Origin: Neostapfia colusana
Taxonomy: Eukaryota; Streptophyta; Magnoliopsida; Poales; Poaceae
Assembly: GCA_030760725.1 (NCBI GenBank)
Contig: JASWHV010000017.1
Location: forward strand, 9,898,959-9,962,958
Direction of reading: 5' to 3'
Length of the DNA stretch: 64,000 bases
A program made the translations under genes and the position numbers. Position 1 is the stretch's first letter. Each line of letters starts with the position of its first letter. The notes under the pieces were generated by a model. The model ran no database searches. It was not told the origin of the DNA and was given only the letters and a program-made list of their open reading frames with translations. Of this stretch, positions 12,184 to 25,100 are shown one piece after another.

Positions 12184-15100
12184 GGACCTAGATGAAATAC
12201 ACGTTCGGACGGTGCAACTTGATGGTTTCGGATGGCCATCTGGGTAGAAATTGGGAAAGTTAATCAACTCGGATCCTGAAACGGCGGACTAGATCTTGAC
12301 GGAATACACGTTCAGATGGTGCAACAGGATGGTTTTGCATGCGCGGATAGCCATCTAGGTCAAAATTGAGAAAGTCGATAAATTCGATAAAACTCACAAA
12401 CTCTGTTCCGGGAAGCCGGACGCGACCTTGATGGAATGAATGTTCGGATGGTGCAACTTGATGATTTTGCATGTGCGGAAGGCCATCTAGGTTGTATACA
12501 GAAAAGTTGGGAAAACTCACAAAATGGCAGCCGGACGAGACCTTTAAGGAATACACCTCCGGACAGTGCAACATTATGGTTTTGCGTGTGCGGATGGCTA
12601 TCTAGGTCGAAATCGGGAATATGGGGAAAGTCAGTAAAAATTACGAACTTGGTTCCAGGGTGGCTGGACGGGACATTAACAAAATGCACGTATGGACGCT
12701 GCAACTTGATTGTTTTGCATGCACGGATGGCCATCTGGGTCAAAATAAGGATAGTCAGTAAAACAAACTCAAGTCCCGGGAGGCTGGACGGGGACCTTGA
12801 TGTAAGTCATTTCCGTTCAGTGCAACTTGATGGTTTCGCATGCACGAATGGCGATCTTGGTTGAAATTAGGAACGTCGGCCAAACTCACGAACTCGGGTC
12901 CCGAGTGGCCGAACGGGACCTTGACGGAATAAACGTCCGGATGGTGTAACTTGAGTGTTTTGCATGCACGGATGGCCATCTGGATCCAAACCGGGCAAGT
13001 CGGTATAACCCTCAAAATCGGGTCTCGGGCGGCCGGATAGGGCCTTGACGAAATACACATCCGGACCGGTGCAACTTCATGGTTTTGCATCCGCAGATGG
13101 CCATCTGGGTCGAGATAGGAAGGCTCGGGAAAACTTACAAACTCGGGTCTCGGGCGACCGGACAGGACCTAGATGGAATACACGTTCGGACGCTGCAACT
13201 TGATGGTTTTACATGCGCCGATGGTCATCTGGGTCGAAATTGGGAAAGTTGGGAAAATTAAATGAACTCGAGTCCCGGGACGGCGGACTGGACCTTGACG
13301 GAATACACGTTCAGATGGTGCAACAGGATGGTTTTGTGTGTGCGGATGGCCATCTGGGTCGAAATCGGGAAAGTGGGGAAAGTTAGTAAAACTCACAAAC
13401 TCGGGTCCAGGGTGGTTGGACGGGACATTAACAAAATGCACGTCTGGACGCTGCAACTTGATTGTTTTGCATGCGCGGATGGCCATCTGGGTCAAAATCA
13501 GGAAAGTCAGTAAAACAAACTCGAATCCCGAGAGGCCGGACAGGGACCTTGAAGTAAGTCACGTCCGTTCAGTGCAACATGATGGTTTCTCATGCACGGA
13601 TGGCGATCTGGGTTGAAATTAGGAACGTCGGCCAAACTCACGAACTCGGGTCTCGGGTGGCCGAACGGGACCTTGACAGAATAAACGTCCGGATGGTGTA
13701 ACTTCAGTATTTTGTATGCGCAGATGGCCATCTGAATTTAAACCGGGAAAGCCTGTACAACTTTCAAACTCTGGTCTCGGGCGGCCGGACGGGGCCTTGA
13801 CAAAATTCACATCAGGACGCTGCAACTTCATTGTTTTGCATCCGCGGATGGCATCATGGTCGTGATAGGAAGGCTCGGGAGAAATCACAAACTCGGGTCT
13901 CAAGCGGCCGAACAGGACCTAGATGGAATACACGTTCGGGGGTGCAACTTATGCGCAGATGGCCATCTGGGTCAAAATTGGGAAAGTTGGAAAATTAATG
14001 AACTCGGGTCCTGGGACGGCGGACTGCACCTTGACGGAGTACACGTTCGCATGGTGCAACACGATGGTTTTGCATGCGCGGATGGCCATCTGGGTCAAAA
14101 TCGAGAAAGTCGGTAAATTCAGTAAAACTCACAAACTCTGTCCCGGGAAGCCGGAAGCGACCTTGACGGAGTACATGTGCGGATAGTGCAACTTGATGGT
14201 TTAGCATGTGCGGATGGCCGTCTAGGTCGTAGAAAGAAAATTTGGGAAAACTCACAAACTGGGGCGCTGGGCAGCCGGACATGACCTTTACGGAATACAC
14301 CTCCGGATGGTGCAACTTGATGGTTTTGTGTGTGCGGATGGCACTCAGGGTCGAAATCTGGAAAGTGGGAACATGCAGTAAAACTCACGAACTCGGGTCC
14401 AGGGTGGTTGGACGGGACATTAACAAAATGCACGTCTGGACGCTACAACTTGATTGTTTTGCATGCGCGGATGACCATCTGGTTCAAAATCAAGAAAGTC
14501 AGTAAAACAAAGTCGAGTCCCGAGAGGCCGGATGGGGACCTTGATGTAAGTCACGTCCCCTCAGTGCAACTTGATGGTTTCGCATGCTCATATGGCGATC
14601 TGAGTTGAAATTAGGAACGTCAGCCAAACTCACGAACTCGGGTCCCGGGTGACCGAACGGTACCTTGACGGAATAAATGTTCAAATGGTGTAGCTTGAGT
14701 GTTTTGTATGCACGGATGGCCATCTGGATCCAAACCGGGAAAGTCGGTATAACTCTCAAACTCGGGTCTCAGGCAGCCGGACGGGGCATTGACGAAATAC
14801 ACATCCGGACGGTGCAACTTCATGGTTTTGCATCCTCTGATGGCCATCTTGGTTGAGATAGGAAGGCTAGGGGAAACTCACAAACTCGGGTCTCGAGCGG
14901 CCGGACAGGACCTAGATGGAATACACGTTCGGATGGTGCAACTTGATGGTTTTACATGCGCGGATGGCCATCTGGGTCGAAATTGGGAAAGTTAGGAAAA
15001 TTATTAAACTCGGGTCCCGAGACGGCGAACTGGACCTTGACGGAATACACATTTGGATGGTGCAACAGGATGATTTTGCATGCGCGAATGGCCGTGTGGG

Positions 15101-16020
15101 TCAAAATCAAGAAAGTTGGTAAATTCGGTAAAACTCACAAACTCTGTCACGGGAAGTCGGACGCGACCTTGACGGAATACATGTCCGGATGGTGCAACTT
15201 GAAGGTTTTGCATGTGCAGATGGCCATCTAGGTCGTAGACAGAGAAGTTGGGAAAACTCACAAACTGGGGCGCTGGGCAGCCGGACGGGGTCTTTACGGA
15301 ATACACCTCCGGACGGTGCAACTTGATGGTTTTCCGTGTGCGGATGGCCATCTGGTTTGAAATCGGGTAAGTGGGGAAAGCCAGTAAAACTCACGAACTC
15401 GGGTCCAGGGTGGTTGGATGAGACATTAACAAAATGCACGTCTGGACGCTGCAACTTGATTGTTTTGCATGCGCGGATGGCCGTCTGGGTCAAAATCAGG
15501 AAAGTGTGTAAAACAAACTCGAGTCCCGGGAGGCCGGACATGGACCTTGATGTAAGTCACGTCCGTTCAGTGCAACTTGATGGTTTCGTATGCATGGATG
15601 GCAATCTAGGTTGAAATTAGGAACGTCAGCCAAACTCACGAACTCGGGTCCTGGGTGGCCGAACGGTACCTTGACGGAATAAATGTCCGAATGGTGTAAC
15701 TTGAGTGTTTTGTATGCGTGGATGGGCGTCTGGATCCAGACCGGGGAAATCGGTATAACTCTCAAACTCGGTCTTGGGCGGTCGGACGGGGCCTTGATGA
15801 AATACACATTCGGACGGTGCAACTTCATGGTTTTGCATCCGCGGATGGCCATCTTGGTAGAGATAGGAAGACTAGGGAAAACTCACAAACTCGGGTCTCG
15901 GGCGGCCGGACAGGACCTAGATGGAATACACGTTCGGACGGTGCAACTTGATGATTTTACATGCGCGGATGGCATTCTGGGTCAAAATTAGAAAAGTTGG
16001 GAAAATTAATAAACTCGGGT
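12184..16020. repeat. Satellite array S2: same HOR family
   Basis: Same eight-monomer family and orientation as S1. It starts inside an m1 monomer just after L1 and ends about 30 bp into an m2 monomer at the L2 boundary. The m1 landmark occurs at 13119, 13869, 14862 and 15867, giving HOR lengths of 750, 993 and 1005 bp. The 750 bp copy lacks two monomers. Confidence 0.95.
13244..13370. other. HOR deletion junction (m2 joined to m5)
   Basis: An m2 monomer (CAACAGGATGGTTTTG) switches at about 13336 into the last third of an m4 monomer (TGTGTGCGGATGG) and then into m5 (GGGAAAGTGGGGAAAG). m3 and most of m4 are missing. The result is a six-monomer HOR of about 750 bp. The switch lies in sequence shared by all monomers, as expected for out-of-register recombination. 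Confidence 0.8.
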
Positions 16021-19000
16021 TGGCCTTGTCTAGCGAGGATCACGCTGAGGGGTGCTGCGTTGCACAACACCGGATAACGCACGTCAAAGATACAAAGCGG
16101 AAGCAAAGTTTTATTATATAAACCAGTTTATGAATATTTTTACAACAAAATAGTTCAGTCCACACTCACGGGTGTAGACTAAGCATTGAGTTCACGTTCA
16201 GCCCGTGAACGTGTCCCCACTAGCACGCACACAAACTAACACGGCGGCGTGCACGACTCCCACTCGACGGGGTTCTCCTCCTGGGGTTTCGTCTCCTCCT
16301 CGGGAGTCCCTTCCTCATAAAACCCTGCAAAATCTTCAAACACAAGCAGTAAGCACGATGGCTCAGCAAGACTGACCCGTCTCTCCTATACATGAAACAT
16401 GTACATAAGGATTGATAGGTTACATGAGGTAAAATAAGTTGCAAAGGACTCGCCTAATTAGTGGAACCTTACTTTTAAGTTTTAACAGCTGGTTGTGGAG
16501 AACCTTACGCTAAGGCACATGAGAGAGCCGCAATAAAAAAGAAACACATTTCTCTCATGTACTTTGCTCAAAGTTGAAAAGAAACTTTAATTAGCTCTAA
16601 AACTACAACAAGACATTAATAAGCAAAGTATGTCTTTCAAATCAGCAAACTTTTACCATGTATCTAGCCTGTTCGTTCTACGTCATGGTACAGTGAACAA
16701 GTGGTACTCACTGACCGTGAGGGATGACGATTATAATCGATTTACACCTGCAGAATTACCCGAATAACCCGTCACGTACGCCCGTACTCGATGTTGCCTA
16801 CAGCAACCATCACGGACGTCGTACGCAACCACCTTTCACCCGTCAGCCAAATGTTGAACCGGTCCAATCGTCCCAAGCAAGAGGTCTCTGCACGCGCATC
16901 CACAGTGCCGCCAGCCGATTTACAGCTCGAGCTCTCAACCTACCCTCTGAACGACCAGCTATGCCTCAACACCCAGCTACCCGAGTTACATCGGTTTCCT
17001 GGTTCTCATATAGCCGGTAGGTCTTCGGTACTGTTCTAGCTTGTTCAACAGGCTCGCACACGGCTCGGTCCTCAATCGACACAAGCGTAGCTACAGCACC
17101 CAGGCTCCAACGTCCTGCTGCCCTTACTCTCCGCTCGGTCTCAGTTTTCTTGCCTTGCGTTTCATTTGCTATCTCTACCCGAGTCGAGTGCCTCTAGCCT
17201 ATCCTCGCGAGTAGTTCCAACTACTCAACTTGTATCGAATCCTACACTATCTTAGCATTGCAGTAGCTAACGGGGTTGTCAATCCTACTCCCAACCCATG
17301 GTTTTCTTAGCTATGCATTTGGGTTTCAAACAAGACTCTAATGCAAGAAGTAAGTGGTACTCAAAGTAAGTTCTCAAAACAATAAAAATTTGTAAACAGG
17401 TTAATGCAAACCGGAGCTTGCCTTGCTGCTCTTGGTCGTAGGCTAGTTGCTCTTCCAGAGTGACGAACTCTAAGACTTCGGATTCCTTCTCAACCTTAGC
17501 GACTACATTAGATAACATGTATATGTATCAATTTAAATGCATTTGAATTTGAATTTAAACTTGTGAAGACTATAAGTCTTACTAGACAGACCCAATGACT
17601 CTAAAATTTTTATTGGGGTTTGGATACAACCTAAACAGAGACTTGGCCAAGTTTTATTTACAGCAAAGCTTATTTGAGCTTTCCACAAATAATTATGTAC
17701 TTGACCTTTAATTGGAGCTCTTAGGGTGCTCTGGGGATTTTCATGGAGTAAGCCATGACTTTCTGAAAACTAGATTTTCAGAGGGTTCTAATGGAGTTGG
17801 TCTCACTTAATTTGAAGATTCCTAACTAAAGATATGAGCTAAACAATTTCAGAGAAATTTCGGAAAATGTTTCTCGATATTTTCTATTTTCTCTGGAACA
17901 GTTTTATTGATCACACCATTAGGTGGATCAAATGAGGTTAAATAGATCTGAAATTTTTATAGTGGCTCAGGGATATTTTGGTGAACATCCCATCAAAATT
18001 TTAGAATTTTGCTCCAAAGGGTCTTCCAGTTAAAATTCTAACCAGTTTAAACTTTGAAGAATTAATTATGGAGAACTAAGGATTTTTATGAAGTGAAACT
18101 TGATTTGCTGAAAAGTACTTAAAGAGCTGAATCCGACAAAATTTGGTTCACTCGATTTGGAGTTTCCTAGCCAAAGTTATGTGGGTTTGAAGTTTGAGCT
18201 AAAACTGAAAATCGGGAAATGTTTAAAACACTGCACATGGTCCCACGCGCAGTGTCATCGTCTACCTTCCGCCAGCGCCCGAGCGCGCGACATCCAGTGC
18301 CGGTGGCGCGGGTCATTCTCGGCCGCTACTGCCTAATTAGCTACACGGTTTCTTCCTACATAATCCTTGGAACACAGCGCACATGCTGGGCACCTTCACG
18401 GACCTTGACATCGTCGGAAACCTAGTCGGCGACGGTGGAGGTGGAAGAGGAGCTCGGGTCTGACGGTGCTAACTCGTCTAGGCGGTGAACACGATCAACC
18501 AATGGGTCGCAAAGCACCACTGGGGCGCGAGGAAGCTAACCCTGCCCACCTCTTGGCCAGAGATCGCCGGGAATGTAGACTTCACCGGCGACTCGAGCCA
18601 TTTTCACCGGCGATGGCCAAATTCCGGTGCTATTCTCATTGGGTTGATCATCACCGCTATAATTTGACTGAGGTGACCGCGAGGTGCTACTCTAGCTTCA
18701 GCTCAACCAGGATTCCTAGTGATCAAGTGATCAATGCGAATTTCGAGTTTTGGTTCTCGGTGTTCTATACGGTGATCATCGGAAAAATTGAAATTCCGTC
18801 TAACCGGCGCTAAGAGGGACCTAGGGAGTTTGGGGAGAGCTATTAGACTTGGATGCGAACCTCAGAGACATGTTGGTCGCGCCGGAGAAGCTTTGTGCTG
18901 CTTGGGCGACGGCGTCGAGTCGGAGGAGCTCTCGGTTACCAGAGCGATGAAAGATCGGCTCGGACAAGCTTCACCAGAGCTGATCACAAGCAGCTGAGGG

Positions 19001-19940
19001 CTGTAACACATCGAGCAAGCGTCGGCGGTGCCGTTTGTAGCCTCAGCTCGCGGTGGAAGGTACTGCTTTGGCCGGTCGACGGTGAGGTGATGCGGTGGGC
19101 GGTGCGGCGACCAGCTCGGTGTTTTCAGCGCTGGAAACGTCGAGGCAGTGGAAAGGTGAGCTGCTGCCGGCGGTAGCTCGCAGCTAGATAGCTGGGGACG
19201 TTGGTTGAGACGGTGATCGGCGACCAGGAGGTGGCAGCGGTCGGCAATCGCCGTGGCGACTTCGCGGGCGCGCGCAAGAACCGAGCTACGGTGACTTCAG
19301 TCGGTTGAATTGCTATAGAGGCTTACATGTGAGTCCCACCTGAGGTTTGACCTCTGAAATTAAATTTTCCCCGCTGCTCTAAACAGTAGAGACCAAATTA
19401 ACCTTGGTCATTTGAATTATCTACCCTTTGGCTATTTGAATTGGATAGAATCCAAACTGGGTTTTTTTAAAATCCATTTTCAGCACATATGCAGTTTGAA
19501 ATTCAAATAAAGTTTGAATTTGCTAAACTTAGCTCATGTCAATATCAACTCCAAATAGAGTGAAAATTGGTGAGTGAGCTCACAAAAATGTGCTGAGTAA
19601 TAATATGCCTCCCACTTTTGAATTCATGGGATGGAAATAGTTTGAATTTGAGTTCAAACTACCCTCTTTCTAGTTATATCCAAAAAGACCTCAAAATGTT
19701 TTGGATTTGGGTGAATTTTGGCATGAGCCTTCCTAGCAAGGTGTTGGAGTTTTTCATATGCTCAGCCCCTAGATGATGCATGTGGGAAATGTCACTTTTG
19801 TATTTTATTAGTTTATTCTCTAATGAGCATGTTGATGGTGGTTACTTGCTCTTCAAATGTGTTCATCAAGTTTCTTCAAATGAAATGTGTGTGTGGTGAT
19901 GAACACTTTGAATGTGTGCCCAAAAACTTAGGTCATTACA
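16021..19940 (-). mobile_element. L2 3' LTR (3.9 kb) of a Tekay/Del-like chromovirus
   Basis: On the minus strand the LTR begins TGTAATGACC at 19940, directly after a polypurine tract, and ends ..GACAAGGCCA at 16021, against satellite. The length of 3920 bp is long but usual for the Tekay/Del lineage. The right half is AT-rich and the middle is GC-rich. No credible ORF was found; the plus-strand frames at 18466-18813 and 18853-19176 have no domain. It belongs to the same family or a close relative of L1. Only this one LTR is present because the 5' half of the element is missing. Confidence 0.88.
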
Positions 19941-19958
19941 TTCTTCCCCCCTTAAAAG
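19941..19958 (-). other. Polypurine tract of L2
   Basis: Read on the minus strand the sequence is CTTTTAAGGGGGGAAGAA, directly followed by the LTR start TGTAATGACC. A purine run abutting the 3' LTR is the plus-strand primer site of LTR retrotransposons. It fixes both the orientation and the LTR edge. Confidence 0.9.
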
Positions 19959-20009
19959 AATCTCGTCCTGAGATTATAAGGTGAAAATGAGAGAGGGGAC
20001 GGTGGAAAA

Positions 20010-20460
20010 TTACCATATATGCGACGTGAACAAGTCGGGGTAGTTCGCGCGAAGAAATCCTTCGCTATCCCATGTCGCTTCATCCACGGAGTGATTACTC
20101 CATAGAACCTTGTAGAATCACAACGTACAGTTGCGTGTGGTTCGGGCCTTTTTATCTATAATCTGAACCAGTTCCTCCCGATACGTGAGATCCGGTTCCA
20201 GTCCTTCTATATCCTCCAACTGAATGGTAGTTGATAGCTTGAGACACTTCCTCAGCAGGGAGATGTGAAAGACGTCGTGCACACCGGAAAGTGCTTCTGG
20301 TAATTTCAGCTGTATGCTACTGATCCACATCTTTCTGTAATATGAAATTGACCGATGAATTGGGGTGCCAACTTTCCTCTCACCCCGAATCTGTTCACGC
20401 TCTTCATTGGAGACACACGTAGGTATATGTGATCCTCGACTTCGAACTGTAATGGACATC
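20010..20460 (-). pseudogene. pol: L2 integrase C-terminus with chromodomain, one nonsense codon
   Basis: Minus-strand frame with the junction typical of chromoviral integrases (HDVFHISLLRKCLK), then LEDIEGLEPDLTYREELVQI. After a TGA at 20118-20120 the same frame continues KVLWSNHSVDEATWDSEG..NYPDLF, ending at TAA 20010-20012. The WSNHS and EATWD stretches are the hallmark of the chromodomain fused to Tekay/Del-type integrases, a domain thought to direct integration to chromatin with particular histone marks. Apart from the TGA (R to stop by a CGA to TGA change is plausible), the domain is complete. It lies just upstream of the polypurine tract, as expected for the end of pol. The element is not functional because its 5' half is absent. 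Confidence 0.85.
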
Positions 20461-21571
20461 TTCTCCGGTCCGCATATTGTTTTTGTCGGGATTGTGCGGC
20501 TTTTAGGTTCGCTTGAATTAGCCGAACCTTTTCCTCCGCGTTGTTGACAAGATCAATCCCGAAGGTAACCCTTTCGCCAAACTTACACCAATTCAGTGGT
20601 GTGCGACATTTTCTCTCGTATAGCGCCTCGTAAGGCGTCATCTTGATGTTGGCTTGGTACTCATTTTGTATGAGAACTCGGCCAACGGCAAGTGATCATC
20701 CCAATTCTTGCCGTGGTTAATAGCGCAAGCTCGTAGCATATCTTCTAAAATTTGACTTATCCGCTCGGTTTGCCCATCCGTCTGCGGGTGGTATGCTGAA
20801 CTACGGATCAGCTTCGTCCCCAACGCAGCATATAGCTGCTCCCAAAAACGGGACACAAATAAAGTGTCCCGATCCGATATGATGGAACAGGATACGCCAT
20901 ACAAGTATAGGATCCGTGAGATTGTATAGTTCAGCATACTTCTTGGCGTTGTAGTTTGTGTTGACTAGGATAAAATGAACAACTTTGGTGAGCTGGTCGA
21001 CGATCACACACAGAATCATGTTTCTGAAAAGTGGTGGGTAAACCGACGATGAAGTCCATGCTCACATCCTCCCACTTCCAGGCAGGAACGCCCAGTGGTT
21101 GTAGCAGTCCCGGTTTCCGCATATGATCTGCCTTCACCCTTCGACATGTATTACACTCGGACACGTACTTTGCGATCTCTCGCTTCATTCGTGTCCACCA
21201 AAATTTGCTTCTGAGTTCTTGATACATTTTGTTGCTGCCGGGGTGAATAGAAAAATTTGACAATTGAGCCTCATCAAAGATTTTCTTCCGTAACTCCGGG
21301 TCACGGGGTACGACGATCCGGTCCTTGAACCATAGGACGCCGTCTCCGTCTTTCCGGAAACATTTCAGCTCCCTACTGTCTATACGTCTCTGTAAATGCG
21401 ACATGCCCTTGTCATGTTTCTGAACTTCCGCTATCTCTTCACGGATGGTGGGGGTCAAAGCTAAGTTGTAGAGAGCTCAATGTGGAATCACATGCAGTGG
21501 TGGTTCGCTTTCTTCCAACGGTGTGATGGTCAGATTGTTGACGTGTGACTTGCGGCTCAGCGCATCCGTCA
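20306..21571 (-). pseudogene. pol: L2 integrase (zinc-binding and catalytic core), frameshifted
   Basis: Minus-strand pieces at 20931-21458, 20801-21019, 20638-20937 and 20306-20641 together cover a Ty3/gypsy integrase. The zinc-binding part includes IHPGSNKMYQELRSKFWW and ECNTCRRVKADH. The core includes WEDVSMDFIVGLP (first Asp), a second-Asp region DRDTLFVSRFWEQLY and the Glu region SAYHPQTDGQTER, followed by TPYEALYERKCRTPL. The pieces lie in different frames, with frameshifts near 20935 and 21010-21025 and a further change near 20640, so no intact enzyme is encoded. The linker from RNase H (about 21472-21571) contains a stop. Sequence style matches Tekay/Del elements. Confidence 0.85.
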
Positions 21572-22135
21572 CTACGTTTGCCTTGCCGGGGTTATAAGGA
21601 TCTCTATTTTGTAACCCTTTATCAACTCTAACCATCTTCGCTGCCTCATGTTCAGCTCTCTCTGAGTGAATATGTACTTGAGACTTTTGTGGTCGGTATA
21701 TAAGTGTACGAGGTTACCGAGTAGGTAGTGCCTCCACATTTTAAGTGCAAGTAACACGGCAGCGAGCTCCAAGTCGTGAGTTGGATAATTCTGCTCATGG
21801 TTCCTGAGCTGTCGTGATCCATACGCGACCACTCTTCGGTCTTACATCAGCACACATCCGAGCCTAATGTCGGATGCATCGTAGTACACATCGAACAGTT
21901 TTGTTATGTCTGGTTGCGCCAAAACCGGTGCTGATGTTAAGTGTTTCACTAATGCCTTGAACGCTGCTTTACATGCTGGACTCCAAACATATTTGGTAGC
22001 CATCTTCAGCAGTTCTGTCATAGGCTTGGCAATCTTCGAGAAGTTCGGAATGAACCTCCGATAATATCCTGCGAGTCCGAGAAAACTCCGTACCTCGTGA
22101 ACAGTTCTCGGGGACTTCCAATTCAGCACTTTATG
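21572..22135 (-). pseudogene. pol: L2 end of reverse transcriptase and RNase H, truncated at satellite
   Basis: Minus-strand frames 21842-22129 and 21572-21832. The first has the RT-connection motif RSFLGLAGYYRRFIPNFS and the early RNase H segment (FDVYYDASDIRLGCVLM). The second has the RNase H core, with VAYGSRQLRNHEQNYPTHDLE and LYTDHKSLKYIFTQ. The catalytic palm of RT, protease and gag are absent: the pol sequence stops at about 22130-22145 and runs directly into an m7 satellite monomer. A stop separates the two frames. This is a real truncation within the window and not an edge effect. Confidence 0.85.
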
Positions 22136-22145
22136 AGTACCTGGT

Positions 22146-25100
22146 GGCCAAACTCACGAACTCGGATTCTGGGTGGCTGAACGGTACCTTGACAGAATAA
22201 ACGTCTAAATGGTGTAACTTGAGTGTTTTGATGCACGGATGGCCATCTGGATCCAAACCGGGAAAGTCACTATAACTCTCAAACTCGGGTCTCGGGCGGC
22301 CGGACGGGGCCTTGACGAAATACACATACGGACAATGCAACTTCATGGTTTTGCATCCGCGGATGGCCATCTTGGTCGAGATAGGGAGGCTAGGGAAAAC
22401 TCACAAACTCGGGTCTCGGGCGGCTGGACCGGACCTAGATGGAATACACGTTCGGACGGTTCAACTTGATTGTTGTACATGCGCGGATGGTCATCTGGGT
22501 CGAAATTGGAAAAGTTGGAAAAGATAATAAACTCGGGTCCCGGGACGGCGGACTGGACCTTGACGGAATACATGTTCGGATGATGCAACAGGATGGTTTT
22601 GCATGCGCGGATGGCCATCTGGGTCAAAATCGAGAAAGTTGGTAAATTCGGTAAAGCTCACAAACTCTGTCGCGGGAAGCCGGACGCGACCTTGCGGAAT
22701 ACATGTCCGGATGGTGCAACTTGATGGTTTTGCATTTGCGGATGACCATCTAGGTCATAGACAGAAAAGTTGGGAAAACTCACAAACTGGGGCGCTGGGC
22801 AGCCGGACAGGACCTTTACGAAATACACCTACGGACGGTGCAACTTGATGGTTTTGCGTGTGCGGATGACCATCTGGGAAGAAATCGGGAAAGTGGGGAA
22901 TGTCAGTAAAACTTATGAACTCGGGTCCAGGGTGGTTGGACGGGACATTAACAAAATGCACGTCGGGACACTGCAACTTGATTGTTTTGCATGCGCGGAT
23001 GGCCATCTGGGTCAAAATCAGGAAAGTCGGTAAAACAAACTTGAGTCCCGGGAGGCCGGACGGGGGTACCTTGATGTAAGTCACGTCCGTTCAGTGCAAC
23101 TTGATGGTTTCGCATGCACGGGTGGCGATGTTGGTTGAAATTAGGAACGTCGGCCAAATTCACGAACTCGGGTCCCGGGTGGCCGAACGGGACCTTGACG
23201 GAATAAACATACGAATGGTGTAACTTGAGTGTTTTGTATGCGCGGATGGCCATCTAGATCCAAACCGGGAAAGTCGGTATAACTCTCAAACTCAGGTCTC
23301 GGGCGGACGGACGGGGCCTTGACGAAATACACATCCGGACGGTGCAACTTCATGGTTTTGTATCCGCGGATGGCCATCTAGGTCGAGATAGGAAGGCTAG
23401 GGAAAACTCACAAACTCGGGCCTCGGGCCGCCGGACAGAACCTAGATGGAATACACGTTCGGACGGTGCAACTTGATGGTTTTACATGTGCGGATGGTCA
23501 TCTGGGTCGAAATTGGGAAAGTTGGAAAAATTAATGAACTCGGGTCCTTGGACGGCGGACTGGACCTTGACGGAATACATGTTCGGATGGTGCAATAGGA
23601 TGGTTTTGCATGCGCGGATGGCCATCTGGGTCAAAACGAGAAAGTCGGTAAATTCGGTAAAACTCACAAACTCTGTCCCGGGAAGCCGGGCGCGACCTTG
23701 ACGGAATACATGTCCGGATGGTGCAACTTGATGATTTTGCATGTGCGGATGGCCATCTAGGTCGTAGACAGAGAAGTTGGGAAAAGTCACAAATTGGGGC
23801 GCTGGGCAGCCGGACGGGACATTTACGGAATACACCTCCGGACGGTGAAACTTGATGGTTTTGCGTGTGCGGATGGCCATCTGGGTTGAAATAGGGAAAG
23901 TGGGGAAAGTCAGTAAAACTCACGAACTCGGGACTTGGGTGGTTGGACGGAACATTAACAAAATGCACATTTGGATGCTGCAACTTGATTGTTTTGCATG
24001 TGCGGATGTCCATTTGGGTCAAAAATCAGGAAAGTCAGTAAAACAAACTCGAGTCCCGGGAGGCCGGACGGGACCTTGATGTAAGCCACGTCCGTTCAGT
24101 GCAGCTTGATGGTTTCGCATGCACGGATGGCGATCTGGGTTAAATTAGTAACATCGGCCAAACTCACGAACTCTGGTCCCGGGTGGCCAAACGGGACCTT
24201 GACGGAATAAACGTCCAGATGGTGAACCTTTAGTGTTTTGTATGCGCGGATGGCCATCTGGATCAAAACCGGGAAAGAAGGTATAACTCTCAAACTCGAG
24301 TCTGAGGCGGCCAGATGGGATCTTGATGAAATACACATCCGGATGGTGCAACTTCATGGTTTTGCATCCACGGATGGCCATCTGGGTCGAGATAGGAAGG
24401 CTCGGGAAAACTCACAAACTCGGGTCTTGGGCTGCCGGACAGGACCCAGATGGAATACACGTTCGGACAGTGCAACTTGATGGTTTTACATGCACGGATG
24501 GCCATCTGGGTCGAAATTGGGAAAGTTGGGAAATTAATGAACTCGGGTCCCGGGATGGCAGACTGGACCTTGACGGAATACACGTTCGGATGATGCAATA
24601 GGATAGTTTTGCATGCGCGGATGGCCATCTGGGTCAAAATCGAGAAAGTCGGTAAATTTGGTAAAAGTCACAAATTCTGTCCCTGGAAGCCGGACGCGAC
24701 CTTGACTGAATACATGTCAGGATGGTGCAACTTGATGGTTTTGCATGTGCGGATGGCCATGTAGGTCATAGACAGAAAAGTTGAGAAAACTCATAACTAG
24801 GGCGCCAGGCAGCCGGACGGGACCTTTACGGAATACACCTCCGGACGGTGCAACTTGATGGTTTTGCGTGTGCGGATGGCCATCTGGGTCGAAATAGGGA
24901 AAGTGGGGAAAGTCAGTAAAACTCACGAACTCGGGTCTTGGGTGGTTGGACGAGACATTCACAAAATGCACATTTGGATGCTCCAACTTGATTGTTTTGC
25001 ATACGCGGATGTCCATCTGGGTCGAAATCAGGAAAGTCAGTAAAACAAACTCGAGTCCCGGGAGGCCGGACGGGACCTTGATGTAAGTCACGTCCGATCA

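Noticed and set aside
6136..12190. A target-site duplication for L1
   Set aside because: Candidate 5 bp flanks at the possible edges do not match, and the satellite is out of phase across the element, so no duplication is claimed.
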